A stretch of 64,000 nucleotides of DNA from Desulfacinum infernum DSM 9756 (lineage in GTDB: Bacteria > Desulfobacterota > Syntrophobacteria > Syntrophobacterales > DSM-9756), in NCBI RefSeq assembly GCF_900129305.1, contig NZ_FQVB01000017.1, positions 1 through 64,000 of the forward strand, given 5' to 3'. Every line of letters starts with the position of its first letter. Position 1 is the stretch's first letter. A program made the position numbers and the translations under genes. Under the pieces are notes generated by a model that made no database searches, was not told the origin of the DNA, and saw only the letters and a program-made list of their open reading frames with translations. Below are positions 28,980 to 37,879 of this stretch, piece by piece.

Positions 28980-30086
28980 TTAGGATTGGAAAGGGTTCTC
29001 TTCTTCAAGCCGCCGGAACCACTCCTCTCCCAGCTTTTTCTTCTTCAGTTCGTTGACATGGGAGGCGAGGCGGAGGATCGCCCGGGCGTCGGCCAGGGAG
29101 CTTTCCGGATGCGCGGCGGTTGAAGGTCCGGCTCCGGCCCAGCTTTCCAGTTCCGCCAGGGCCGCGGCGCCCAGGTGGCGCAAGCCGCCCAGGAAGAGGC
29201 GGATCTTCCGGACGGGTTCTTCTTTGTCCACGGCGGAGCCCGCCCTTTCCATGAGCACCTCCATGGATTCCAGGCAGCAAAGGATCCGGCCCGCCCGGGT
29301 CATCCGGTCCGCGTCCCGGTCGCCGGGATCGGCATCCGCCCCCAGCCGGTTCAGGCAGCGCCGGAGGCACCCCACCAGCACGGCACTGAGGCCCACGTCC
29401 TCCAGATCCCGAAAAGGGCGGATCACCTCCTCGTAGGCCCGGCCGGGGGTTCCCACCAAGGAGGATGCGGGCACAGGAGTCCCCCGCAGGTGCATCGTGG
29501 CATGGGGGCAGCTTCTGAGGAAGGGAAAGTTCGGACCGGATTCCACCTCGAGCCGGGGGGCATCCCGTGGAACAAGGAAGGCCGTGAAGGCTTTTTTCGA
29601 ACCGTCCCGGCCCGTTTGGGCCACCACCAGAAAGTGGGAGGCGAAGGTGCCGTTGGATACCGGTGTCTTGGTACCTTCCAATGTCCAGGTCCCGTCCTTC
29701 TCCCAGGCTCTGCTTTGGAGCCGTGCCGGATGGGCCCCCACGCCGGGCTCGCTCACGGCCAGCGCCACGGAGACTTCTCCCGAAGCCGCGCGGGGAAGGA
29801 GTGCCTCGCCCAGATGGGGAGCGAGAGGCAGGAGGAGGTGCCGGGAAATCACCAGGTGGATGCACCAACCGAGCCCCATGCCAGCGGGCATCCCCAGGGC
29901 CACGCACCGGGCGAGGTAATGGAGGAAGGACGGCGTGTCCCTTCCCTGGCCTCCAGCGGCCCGGGGCAGAGTCCAGCCCAGCAGTCCCCACCGACCCAGG
30001 GTATCCCACAAGGCCGAAGAGAAGACGTCCCCGGGGATTTCCCGGAATGGGCTCAGGAGCTCTTCGGGCGCTATAACGTGTGGCAT
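28980..30086 (-). CDS. Divergent acyl-CoA dehydrogenase-family protein
   Basis: 368 residues. The middle-domain flavin/substrate motif is seen as VSEPGVGAHPARL, then WTLEGTKTPVSNG, as in acyl-CoA dehydrogenases. The N-terminal helical part (LWDTLGRWGLLGWTLP) also fits. The C-terminal helical domain is short and lacks an obvious catalytic Glu or the usual RDARI block, so activity or substrate is uncertain. GGGAGG lies ten bases before ATG 30086. First gene of a likely operon with the MoxR and VWA genes, which suggests they may serve it, though that is only contextual. Confidence 0.75.
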   Translation of the reverse strand: MPHVIAPEELLSPFREIPGDVFSSALWDTLGRWGLLGWTLPRAAGGQGRDTPSFLHYLARCVALGMPAGMGLGWCIHLVISRHLLLPLAPHLGEALLPRAASGEVSVALAVSEPGVGAHPARLQSRAWEKDGTWTLEGTKTPVSNGTFASHFLVVAQTGRDGSKKAFTAFLVPRDAPRLEVESGPNFPFLRSCPHATMHLRGTPVPASSLVGTPGRAYEEVIRPFRDLEDVGLSAVLVGCLRRCLNRLGADADPGDRDADRMTRAGRILCCLESMEVLMERAGSAVDKEEPVRKIRLFLGGLRHLGAAALAELESWAGAGPSTAAHPESSLADARAILRLASHVNELKKKKLGEEWFRRLEEENPFQS

Positions 30087-30119
30087 GGCGAGGTTTCCTC
30101 CCGGAGTGTCCATCCTAAC

Positions 30120-30412
30120 AGCCATGGCGAGGCTCGCCACCCCGCATGGATGAAAGAGCGAAGCAGGAAACATCTTCTGTAGGATCCGGCTTGCCGGCGA
30201 TCCGGATCGCGGCCAAGGCCGCTCCTACAATCAAAAAGATTCGCGTCTATTCGCGTTCATTCTCGGTTGTCCTACACATTAACCCCCATCACGGGCGGCC
30301 CGTGACAACGAAGGATGAAGCGCACCTTTGGGAAGCAGACCCCTGTAGGGGCGAATGATTATTCGCCCCTACAGGCCGAGCGCACGAACGGAACGAGGTC
30401 GCGTTTCATATA
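30120..30412. repeat. Composite repeat of about 290 bp, second full copy
   Basis: Pairs with 21280-21566. Contains CACCCCGCATGGATGAAAG, GGATCCGGCTTGCCGGCG, GCGTCTATTCGCG, GACAACGAAGGATGAAGCGC, the palindrome at 30343-30374, and TCGCGTTTCATATAAG. First of several repeats filling the gene-free stretch 30087-31190. A GGGCGGGGATAAACCCACCCC hairpin fragment follows at about 30460-30535. Confidence 0.8.
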
Positions 30413-30563
30413 AGACCGTGCGATTTTTCCTTCGAGTGTCTCTTGCACCGTGTGAATAGCGGGCGGGGATAAACCCACCCCTACCCAAGGGGTCCGTGCC
30501 TTTTTGCAGGGGCGGGCTTTACGCCCGCCCTTTCAGGACCTGTCCACGAGAAATAACGTCAAT

Positions 30564-30711
30564 CTAGGAGGCTGTCCGAGAACTCCACAAACCGTCACTC
30601 CCGCACAAGCGGGAGTCCATAAGCTGCCGGAAATTCTGGATCCCCGCTTTCGCGGGGATGACGAACGGGCGTTGAACGAGGCAAATTTGCCATTGTCGGA
30701 CAGGCTCCTAG
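30564..30711. mobile_element. Short MITE-like element
   Basis: 148 bp bounded by CTAG, with inverted ends GGAGGCTGTCCGAGAAC and TTGTCGGACAGGCTCC. Inside is the common CGTCACTCCCGCACAAGCGG / CCCCGCTTTCGCGGGGATGACG unit. Directly adjoins the next element, sharing CTAG 30708-30711. Confidence 0.8.
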
Positions 30712-30928
30712 GAGGCTGTCTGAAAACGCCAGAAATCACTGTTTTTCTCGTAGCGCAGCCCTTTAGGGCTGCGGAAGAATCCCCGGTTGTCGAATAGGCC
30801 TCACATACGGCCTGCGACTTCAAGGGGCTACGATGACCTTTTCCGCGGGGCTGAAGCCCCGCGGCTACGAAGCGATTGGAAATTCCCGGCCTCTTGAGCC
30901 TGAAAACCATTCTCGGACAGGCTCCTAG
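30708..30928. mobile_element. Long MITE-like element, well preserved
   Basis: 221 bp. Left CTAGGAGGCTGTCTGAAAAC, right ATTCTCGGACAGGCTCCTAG. Contains CGTAGCGCAGCCCTTTAGGG and CGCGGGGCTGAAGCCCCGCG stem-loops. Same ends as the short element but a different interior. No transposase. Confidence 0.82.
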
Positions 30929-31190
30929 GGCCCTTACGGTTCTCAGACGCGCGGTGTGCGTCGCGGACTTGGTTGTCATGGTCCGCCCTGATTCCTTTAC
31001 CACGAGTCGGCGCCGAGGAGCCAGGGGCCAGGTCACGCTCGATGTCCGTACGGGTGGTTCGAGAACCGCCCTGCCGTTTCGGCCGATGAGGCGGGCCTTG
31101 TTTTTCCCATGGCTTTCCGCTAACGATCATGGCGATCGGAAAGGCGAAGACGGCAACCGAAGCTCATGGGCGGTGAGGAAAGGAAGGGCC

Positions 31191-31802
31191 ATGGAATCGG
31201 GCTACGAAGGGATTCTCAGGGGATATCTGGAAAAGGCGTGGGCGCGGGGTGTGGAGGAGCTGGTTCGGGCACTGCCCGCCGAGCTTCCATCCGATGGGGG
31301 GTTGCGCTTTCGGGCTTTCGGGGTGGACTGCATCGTGCATCCGGATCGTATCACCCTGGACGGCCGTCCCGAAACGGGGGTGAAGGGCGTGCTCACGGCC
31401 ATCTACTGCGCCTTCGCACCCAAGGAAGAATCTCCCCTGGAGCCCCTTGTGGCCTTCAAGGAAATCCCCAACAGCGGTCCCTACCAGGCGGCCTTTGCGG
31501 CCAACGCGGAAAACCTCCTGGTGCCCCACGTGGATAAAATCCATGAAAAGCAGGAGACCTTGCTGGCGGCGTTTTCCGGGCACACTAACCCGGACGCCCC
31601 CGCCGGCGATTTTTCCTTCACCCTCTACCCACTTCCCAAGATCCCCATCTACTACATCTTTCATCTGCCCGACGAGGAATTCCCGGCGGCGGTGACGTGC
31701 CTCTTCGGCGGCGGCTCCCACGCCTTCATGCCGCTGGACGCCTTGGCGGACGTGGCCGAATACACGGGCCGCAGCCTCCTGGAAATGCTCCGGACAGCCT
31801 AA
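31191..31802 (+). CDS. DUF3786 protein
   Basis: 203 residues matching the DUF3786 family seen mainly in anaerobes. The family's conserved features here are FRAFGVDCIVHPDRI, a central VAFKEIPNSGPYQAAFAAN, PKIPIYYIFHLPDEEFP and the C-terminal SHAFMPLDALADVAEYTGR. Members are often found near corrinoid or acetyl-CoA pathway genes; none are visible here. Function unknown, predicted cytoplasmic. ATG 31191 with AGGAAGGG upstream. Confidence 0.83.
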   Translation: MESGYEGILRGYLEKAWARGVEELVRALPAELPSDGGLRFRAFGVDCIVHPDRITLDGRPETGVKGVLTAIYCAFAPKEESPLEPLVAFKEIPNSGPYQAAFAANAENLLVPHVDKIHEKQETLLAAFSGHTNPDAPAGDFSFTLYPLPKIPIYYIFHLPDEEFPAAVTCLFGGGSHAFMPLDALADVAEYTGRSLLEMLRTA

Positions 31803-31914
31803 GTGATTGACATGGAAGGATGAGTTTGTTAGTGGGGCGTTTGAGAAAGCGGAACGGCTAAGATGAAGATCGAAATCAGACGCTGAGAACGTGGAGACCG
31901 GACGACGGCCACCG

Positions 31915-32463
31915 ATGACGAGACGCCAGTTCTTCCAAAGGATCCTGACGGGCGGATGCGCCGCGGCCCTGACCCTCCTGATGGACCAGGACGCCGATGC
32001 CGCCCCCTTTCGGGGGGCGTGCAGCGGTCGGATCAGCTTCTATAATCTCCATACCAAAGAATCCCTTTCGGTGCGCTACATGGGCTCTGCCGGGCGGCTG
32101 GACCCGGCGGCCCTGCGCCGGCTGGACCACCTGTTCCGCTGCCATTATACGGGGCAGGTCCGCACCATCGACCGGCGCCTCTACATGCTCCTGGACGCCG
32201 TTCGCAACCGGCTGGGCGTTGGGGACAAACCCTTCCTGCTCGTGTCCGGCTACCGCTCCCCTACCTACAACGCCCTGCTGCGCAAAAGCGGGCACGGGGT
32301 GGCCAAGAAGAGCTACCACCTGAGAGGCATGGCCGCCGACATTCGCATGGACGGCGTTCCGCTGGGCGTCCTCCGAAAGACCGCGGCGGGATTTCGCGCT
32401 GGCGGCATCGGCTCCTACCCCGATTTCATCCACCTGGACGTGGGCCCGGTCCGCTACTGGTAA
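31915..32463 (+). CDS. Tat-exported M15-like peptidase (DUF882/YcbK family)
   Basis: 182 residues. The N-terminus MTRRQFFQRILTGGCAAALTLL is a twin-arginine signal, and cleavage near DADAAP is likely. The mature part has SGYRSPTYNALL, SYHLRGMAADIRM (SxHxxxxAxD zinc ligands) and FIHLDVG (third ligand), as in D-Ala-D-Ala peptidases of the M15/YcbK type. Acts in the periplasm on peptidoglycan, by family. ATG 31915 is chosen because the RR motif then sits at the N-terminus; a GTG at 31891 would add eight residues. Its 3' end overlaps the convergent L,D-transpeptidase by 38 bases. Confidence 0.86.
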   Translation: MTRRQFFQRILTGGCAAALTLLMDQDADAAPFRGACSGRISFYNLHTKESLSVRYMGSAGRLDPAALRRLDHLFRCHYTGQVRTIDRRLYMLLDAVRNRLGVGDKPFLLVSGYRSPTYNALLRKSGHGVAKKSYHLRGMAADIRMDGVPLGVLRKTAAGFRAGGIGSYPDFIHLDVGPVRYW

Positions 32464-34396
32464 GATTGGCAGTTGCGCCCTCCAGCCCCAGGGCCCTTTC
32501 CAGTACTCGATCCCGATCGTAAATGTCCTTCCGGAAGTGAAGCGTTCCGGCTTCATCCACCCAGGCGGTGAAATACACCAGGTGCACCTTGCAAGAACGG
32601 GGAAGGGGCACCACGTGCCTTTGCTCCGATGCGATCAGCTCTTCCATGCGTTCCCTCGTCCAGGACGGGTCGTCCTGAAGCACGAAAAGGGCCAGCTCCA
32701 GCGGCTTTTCCACGCGGATGCACCCGTGGCTCAGCGCCCGGTGGGGCTTCCGGAAAAGATGCCGACTCGGCGTGTCGTGAAGATAGACGTTGAAACGGTT
32801 GGGAAACATGAACTTGATGCGTCCCAAGGCATTCCACGGGCCCGGCTTCTGGCGGAGTCTCCCCGGAAAATTGGACGGGGTGACCCGGGACCAGTCGATG
32901 GTCGCGGGGTCCAATACCGGGCTGTCTTCGCTCCATCCCGCCACCAGTTCGAAGTGATTTTGCCGGAGGTAGTCGGGATCCTTCCGGATCTTGGGCAGAA
33001 GTTCCTTGACGGCGATGCTCCGAGGCACGTTCCAGTAGGGGTTGATCTCCAGGTAGCGCATTTCCTTGCTGAAAACGGGCGTTTTGGTGGCGCTTTCCCC
33101 CACGATGACGCGCATGGAAAGGACGACCCGGCCCTGGTCGTAGGCGGTGAGGGAAAAGTCCGCCGTGTTCACCAGAATGGAACGGTCCCCCCATCGGCGG
33201 GGCAACCAGCGCCAGCGCTCCAGATTGGCCAGCATCTGCCGAAGGCGCTCCCCGGCGCTCACGTTGAGGGCCTCCAGGGTGCGGGGCCCCACCACGCCGT
33301 CCACTTCCAGGCCGTGACGGCCCTGGAACCTTCGAACGGCTTCTTCCACTTTCCCATCGAAAAACGCCGGGTCCGAAGAAGGCGGATGGGGCAGGTCGCC
33401 GCTTGCCGCCAGCCTGCGGCGAAGGGCGGCTACCCGCTCGTCCCGGTCCCCGGGGTGCAGGGTGGGGCCGGGCGGCACGGAGGGCCAGCCGCCCCGGGCG
33501 ACCAGGGCGCGCTGCGAAGGGACGGCCGCCAGGAGGCGCCAATAATCCTCATGGGGCGGCGCGAAATGCCGCACGGTCCGCGCCACGTCCCCGTGCACCA
33601 GCAGATCGTTCAAGCCCTGGACGATGTCCGCCTTGTGCCGGGCCGAAAGCCACTGGGGATAGAGCTGCTCGGGGTCCACCCGGCCCGTGGCCAAATGGGA
33701 GCACAAAATCATGAAGGCGTCGGTGAGGACCACGTCCAGGCTCGCAGGTAGGCGGGGGTTCAAGGCACGCTCGCGCCGGCGGGCGTCTTCCACGGTTTCC
33801 AGCAACGCCCGGATGCAGGACCAATGGTAGTCCTCCGGGTTCAAACCGTGGTCGCGGGCATCGGCCAGGACCTGTACCAGGGCGGGCACCAGGGGGCCCG
33901 ACCCGTCTTCGGTGATCCAGGCGGGTCTGTAGTCCCGTCCGGCGTAGAAGTCGATGAGATCCCGATCGGCGTGGATTTTCTGGCACGCCACGAAGAGGGT
34001 TCGGGGCGGCGTGCCGTCGCCCAACAGGGCCCTGACGGTTTCCGGGAGCGTTTGCGCTCCGGCCGGGGCGGCGAGGAACAGCAGAAGAAGGACGACGGCA
34101 AGCCGGCGGGCGGAGTCTGCCAGGATCCTTCCTGTACCTGTCCGGCCGCCGGAGAAAGGGCTGCTCTTTGGGGACGGGACAAGAGGTTCTCGTTGGGATG
34201 GGGGTCTGTCCGGGTTTTTTTGCCACGGGTTCGGCTTTCGAACCGGTGTCCCCCCCGGGGCTGAAGCCCCGCGCTTACGCAAAAAGAAGGGATATCTTTT
34301 CGGCTTGGAGCTCAAACCTACTCCCGGATCCGTTTCCGAGCGGACGGGTGCGGAGTGGCGGGAGTTCGTGCCGGAACAGGCAGACAGCGGGGTCAT
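32426..34396 (-). CDS. L,D-transpeptidase, YcbB type, with odd N-terminal extension
   Basis: 656 residues. A hydrophobic signal-like segment (RRLAVVLLLLFLAAPAGAQ, about 98-115) is followed by the YcbB scaffold domain (to about 320), a peptidoglycan-binding module (VRRFQGRHGLEVDGVVGPRTL) and a YkuD catalytic domain with SHGCIRV, Cys559 being the nucleophile. It forms 3-3 peptidoglycan cross-links in the periplasm. The ATG at 34396 has AAGGAG upstream, but leaves about 95 residues before the signal, part of which is translated from a REP-type repeat (about 34255-34290). No ATG, GTG or TTG lies nearer the signal. So either an extended tail or a rare start codon is used. Confidence 0.85.
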   Translation of the reverse strand: MTPLSACSGTNSRHSAPVRSETDPGVGLSSKPKRYPFFLRKRGASAPGGTPVRKPNPWQKNPDRPPSQREPLVPSPKSSPFSGGRTGTGRILADSARRLAVVLLLLFLAAPAGAQTLPETVRALLGDGTPPRTLFVACQKIHADRDLIDFYAGRDYRPAWITEDGSGPLVPALVQVLADARDHGLNPEDYHWSCIRALLETVEDARRRERALNPRLPASLDVVLTDAFMILCSHLATGRVDPEQLYPQWLSARHKADIVQGLNDLLVHGDVARTVRHFAPPHEDYWRLLAAVPSQRALVARGGWPSVPPGPTLHPGDRDERVAALRRRLAASGDLPHPPSSDPAFFDGKVEEAVRRFQGRHGLEVDGVVGPRTLEALNVSAGERLRQMLANLERWRWLPRRWGDRSILVNTADFSLTAYDQGRVVLSMRVIVGESATKTPVFSKEMRYLEINPYWNVPRSIAVKELLPKIRKDPDYLRQNHFELVAGWSEDSPVLDPATIDWSRVTPSNFPGRLRQKPGPWNALGRIKFMFPNRFNVYLHDTPSRHLFRKPHRALSHGCIRVEKPLELALFVLQDDPSWTRERMEELIASEQRHVVPLPRSCKVHLVYFTAWVDEAGTLHFRKDIYDRDRVLERALGLEGATANLTSSGPGPRPGG

Positions 34397-34728
34397 GTTT
34401 TCGGCTCCTTGACGTGGTCCGGTGGCGTATTCTGGGGGCATGGGATTCCGGTTGACGCGCCTCCTATTTTGGGCTTTGAATGGAAGGTAACGCAAGGGGT
34501 GGCGGAAACTTTTCCTTCACCCGGTTCGGCACAAGAGCGAGGCGGAGCATGTGCCCTTCGTCACATGAATCGGCGGAATCTCCGGCTCAACGTCCCGGGG
34601 TTGTGGGGAGTTTGCCAGACATTCCGGTGGTCTGGACGGGAAATGTGCAACACTAAAAAAAATGTTTCACAATGTTCGCCGCCTGTGCTAGAAGGAGTCC
34701 GGCCCACGGGTGGCGGGATCAGAGGCCG
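34397..34728. other. Gene-free leader upstream of the Fo operon
   Basis: 332 bases between the divergent L,D-transpeptidase and the first atp gene. A weak promoter-like pair TTGACG (34452) and TTGAAT (34476) can be made out, but it is not convincing. An A-rich patch ACTAAAAAAAATG lies near 34652-34664. No repeat or gene seen. Confidence 0.5.
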
Positions 34729-34953
34729 ATGAAGGATTTCAAGAAGAAACGGGATACCCTGGAATATCTGGCTCTGGTCACCCAGCTGGGGCTGACCATG
34801 GCGGGCAGCATCCTCTTCTGCTTCGTCATCGGCTACTTTCTGGACAAGTGGCTCCACACCAAGGGCCTTTTTCTGGTGATCTTCATCGTGCTGGGGGTTG
34901 TGGGAGGGGCCGTGACCGTCTATCGGCAGATCACCCAGTTACCCAAGGAATGA
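34729..34953 (+). CDS. AtpZ/AtpI-type small membrane protein of F-ATPase
   Basis: 74 residues. A basic N-terminus, then two transmembrane helices (LVTQLGLTMAGSILFCFVIG and LVIFIVLGVVGGAVTVYRQI) with the DKWLHTKG loop, typical of the AtpZ/AtpQ family that precedes atpI in many operons and is thought to aid Mg or ion supply and ring assembly. ATG 34729 with AGAGG close by. Its TGA overlaps the next ATG. Confidence 0.85.
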   Translation: MKDFKKKRDTLEYLALVTQLGLTMAGSILFCFVIGYFLDKWLHTKGLFLVIFIVLGVVGGAVTVYRQITQLPKE

Positions 34954-35375
34954 AGGGGGACCCATTGGAGAGGGCGGATCTTTCCGGCTACCACGGATAC
35001 CAGCGGCGGTTGGCGCGGGGTGCCTTCACGGTGTCTGTCATGACAGGGCTCTTGGCCTACGTGGCGGGCTACGGCGCCGCGGCCAAGGGCCTGGTTTTGG
35101 GATCCCTCTTCAGCGTCCTCAATTTCGTTCTCATGGCCCAGATCCTTCCCTACCAGCTGGGCGTGGGGGCCAACCGGACGAGGGCCACCGGGATCGCCTT
35201 GGGGTCTTTGGGGGTGCGTCTGGCTCTCATGGCCGTGCCCTTGATCGTGGCCGCGCGTTCCGACCGTTTCAATTTCTGGGCGGCTGCTGCGGGGCTTTTC
35301 ACCATTCCCGTGGCGATCTTCGTGGATCACGCGTTCCTGCAGCGGTTCAGCCGCTTCCGGATACAGGAGCATTGA
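34950..35375 (+). CDS. atpI: ATP synthase protein I
   Basis: 141 residues with four hydrophobic segments (TVSVMTGLLAYVAGYGAAA; GSLFSVLNFVLMAQIL; LGVRLALMAVPLIVAA; LFTIPVAIFVDHAF), matching AtpI, a chaperone implicated in assembling the c ring. Starts by four-base overlap (ATGA) with the preceding gene. Given the unusual c-subunit pair downstream, an assembly factor here may be important. Confidence 0.82.
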   Translation: MKGDPLERADLSGYHGYQRRLARGAFTVSVMTGLLAYVAGYGAAAKGLVLGSLFSVLNFVLMAQILPYQLGVGANRTRATGIALGSLGVRLALMAVPLIVAARSDRFNFWAAAAGLFTIPVAIFVDHAFLQRFSRFRIQEH

Positions 35376-35437
35376 GTCTATCTTTAACGGGTGCGTACTT
35401 CTTTTCCAGTTACGGGTCGGGGAATTTGAGGTAGACG

Positions 35438-36112
35438 ATGGAAGAGTTGACGAAAGTATGGACATGGTCGCTGGATGTCGCGGGGTTCCACTTGGTGTTC
35501 AACGCGACGACCATCGTGATGACCCTCACCATCATGGGACTTCTCATTGCGTTCGGCTGGTTCGCAACCCGGCAGACGGGTTTGGTCCCCAATCCCTTCC
35601 AGGTGGTGGCCGAGCTCTTCGTGGAGACCTTCTGGAACCTGACCAAGGACGCTCTCGACGAAGACATGGCCAAGACCTACTTCCCTCTCATCTGCTCCCT
35701 TTTCATGTTTTTGCTGCTCTGCAACTGGATCGGCATCTTTCCCTACATGGAAGAGCCCACCAAGGACTTGAACACCACGTTGGGGCTGGGCCTCATGGGG
35801 TTTTTCATCGCCCACTACGCGGGGATCAAGACCAAGGGGTTCGCCGCGTACGCCAAGGAATATTTCCAGCCGGTCTTTTTCATGATGCCCCTCAATGTGA
35901 TCGGTGAGCTGGCCAAGGTCATTTCCATCTCCTTCCGTCTCTACGGCAACATCATGGGCGGTTCCATTATCATCCTGGTGGTTTCCCACTTGGTGTACGG
36001 ACTGCTCATACCACCTTTCTTGTATGCCTTCTTTGGGTTGTTCGTGGGTACCGTACAGGCGTTTGTGTTCACGATGTTAACGCTCGTCTACATCTCAGTG
36101 CAGGTAAAATAG
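35438..36112 (+). CDS. atpB: ATP synthase Fo subunit a
   Basis: 224 residues, inner membrane, forms the ion half-channels. The essential Arg is residue 167 in ISFRLYGNIMGG. Glu157 (GELAK) and Gln207 (GTVQAFVFTMLTLVY) match conserved positions of helices 4 and 5. The NxT-rich PTKDLNTTLGLGL segment is family-typical. Length is on the short side but complete, with about five helices. The stop is one base before the c-concatemer start. Confidence 0.95.
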   Translation: MEELTKVWTWSLDVAGFHLVFNATTIVMTLTIMGLLIAFGWFATRQTGLVPNPFQVVAELFVETFWNLTKDALDEDMAKTYFPLICSLFMFLLLCNWIGIFPYMEEPTKDLNTTLGLGLMGFFIAHYAGIKTKGFAAYAKEYFQPVFFMMPLNVIGELAKVISISFRLYGNIMGGSIIILVVSHLVYGLLIPPFLYAFFGLFVGTVQAFVFTMLTLVYISVQVK

Positions 36113-36113
36113 T

Positions 36114-37088
36114 ATGGCTTTCGATCACGTGACTTGGATCAAGGCGGCATCGTACCTGGGTTCGGGATTGGCGGTAGGCTTCGGTGCCATCGGAGCGGCT
36201 CTCGGTGAAGGTTACACTGCGGGCAAAGCCAACCAAGTGCTGGCCTATAGGCCCCGCATGTCCGGCGACATCCTGAAGACCATGCTGGTGGGCCAGGCCG
36301 TGGCCGAATCGGCGGCGATCTTCGCCCTGGTGATCTCCATGCTGTTGGTCTTCGGTGGGTTGGGCGGACCGACGCCACTGTCGGCCTGGGCCTACTTGGG
36401 CGCAGGCCTGGCGGCGGGGCTTTCGGCGGTCGGATCGGGCGTGGGTTCCGGTTTTCCCGCGGCGGCGGCCTGCGAGGGGATCGGGCGTCAGCCCAAAGCC
36501 AGCGGACAGGTGACCCTGATTATGCTCATCGGCTCGGCCATCACCCAGACGCCGTGCATCTTCGGCCTGGTCATCGCCTTTCTCCTGATGTTCGTGGATT
36601 TCAGTGCCAAGCCCTACTACCCCTATTGGGCGGCGCTGCTGGGAGCTGGGCTTTCCACGGGGCTGGCGGCCATCGGCCCGGGGGCCGGAGGCGGCCTGGT
36701 GGGGGCCAGCGCTTGTAAGAGCGTGGCGCGCCATCCCGAAGCCCAGCGTCCTGTGACCACGGCCATGCTGGTGGGTATCGGTACCACCCAGTCCACGGCC
36801 ATTTACGGGTTTCTCATCAGCTTGATCCTGCTCTTCAAGAGCTTTCCGGCCAGTACCAGTTACGTACCGTCCTTTGCCCTGTTGGGTGCCGGCTTCGCCA
36901 TGGGCTTCGGTGGGATCGGCCCGGGCATCGGTGAAGGCATCACCGGCGGTTATGCCCTGGACCAGGTGGGGCGGATACCCGAAAAGGCGACGCTGTTGAC
37001 ACGGACCATGCTGGTGGGCCAGGCCGTGTCCGAGTCCACGGGTATCTACTCGCTGGTGGTGGCGCTGCTGCTGGTGCTGAACGCATAA
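36114..37088 (+). CDS. Four-fold fused ATP synthase c subunit (tetra-hairpin proteolipid)
   Basis: 324 residues made of four c-subunit hairpins (about 1-83, 84-165, 166-248, 249-324), eight transmembrane helices, joined by short Pro-containing linkers. The helix-2 ion carboxylate is Glu65 (AVAESA) in hairpin 1 and Glu307 (AVSEST) in hairpin 4, but Gln145 (AITQTP) and Gln226 (GTTQST) in 2 and 3. The partner residue of helix 1 follows suit: Glu32 and Glu274 (GEG) against Ser112 (GSG) and Gly193 (GGG). Polar-loop Arg is kept in all four (R46, R125, R206, R287). Divergence between hairpins and an unbroken frame argue against an assembly artefact. Weak ribosome site (AGG about ten bases before ATG). 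Predicted to join the next c subunit in one ring. Confidence 0.9.
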   Translation: MAFDHVTWIKAASYLGSGLAVGFGAIGAALGEGYTAGKANQVLAYRPRMSGDILKTMLVGQAVAESAAIFALVISMLLVFGGLGGPTPLSAWAYLGAGLAAGLSAVGSGVGSGFPAAAACEGIGRQPKASGQVTLIMLIGSAITQTPCIFGLVIAFLLMFVDFSAKPYYPYWAALLGAGLSTGLAAIGPGAGGGLVGASACKSVARHPEAQRPVTTAMLVGIGTTQSTAIYGFLISLILLFKSFPASTSYVPSFALLGAGFAMGFGGIGPGIGEGITGGYALDQVGRIPEKATLLTRTMLVGQAVSESTGIYSLVVALLLVLNA

Positions 37089-37153
37089 ACGTGACTTGAG
37101 AGTCTTTAAGAGTCTTTTGTGGAACCAATGGAATAGACCAAAAGGGGAGGTAA

Positions 37154-37411
<258 letters not shown>

Positions 37412-37435
37412 GACTCGAAAAAAGGCGTGTGAGCC

Positions 37436-37861
37436 ATGATCAGCCTGAATGCCACGATCTTTGTTCAGGTCACCTGCTTTCTGGTGCTGCTCTTCATTCT
37501 CAACCGGCTGATGATCCAGCCCGTTCACAAGCTCATCCTGCAAAGGGATGAAGCCGTCCGGGAGCGGGAGCGGGCTCTGGATGCCGTGAGCGAAGAGCTC
37601 CAGAAGATGGCCAAAGCCTACGAAGCCCGACTGAAGGCGGCGGAAGCGGACGCGCAGGCGGCGCGGGTCGCCATGCGGGAGCGGGCAAGTCGGGAAGCCC
37701 ACGAGACCTTGGTCACGACCCAGCAGGAGGTCACAGAACTCCGGCAGAAGGTGCGGGCCGAGGTCCTTGCAGAGCTGAACAGGGCCCGCAAAGACCTGAA
37801 GAAACAGGCGGAGGCTCTTTCTTTCGACATCACCACCAAGGTGGTTGGCCGAAGGGTTTGA
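37436..37861 (+). CDS. ATP synthase subunit b' (peripheral stalk)
   Basis: 141 residues. One N-terminal membrane helix (ATIFVQVTCFLVLLFIL), then a long charged coiled coil (RERERALDAVSEELQKMA onward) typical of AtpF/AtpF'. Carries the usual NRLMIQPVHKLI junction. Two b-type genes in a row, as in Deltaproteobacteria, indicate a b/b' heterodimer stalk. Confidence 0.9.
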   Translation: MISLNATIFVQVTCFLVLLFILNRLMIQPVHKLILQRDEAVRERERALDAVSEELQKMAKAYEARLKAAEADAQAARVAMRERASREAHETLVTTQQEVTELRQKVRAEVLAELNRARKDLKKQAEALSFDITTKVVGRRV

Positions 37862-37879
37862 GAGGTCTGGAGTCGGACG

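Noticed and set aside
30564-30928. CRISPR array
   Set aside because: Repeats are inverted, of different lengths and not regularly spaced; no cas genes.
34452-34481. Promoter of the Fo operon (TTGACG/TTGAAT)
   Set aside because: The -10 is poor and the spacer is 18; it is 250 bases from the first gene, so it is not listed as a feature.
36114-37088. Reading the four-hairpin c protein as an assembly duplication
   Set aside because: The four hairpins differ from each other at most positions and at the ion site, and the frame is open throughout, so a recent copy error cannot explain it.
36114-37088. Calling the fused protein a V-type NtpK proteolipid
   Set aside because: It has four hairpins, F-type GxGxGxG helices and RxP loops, and sits between F-type atpB and atpE.
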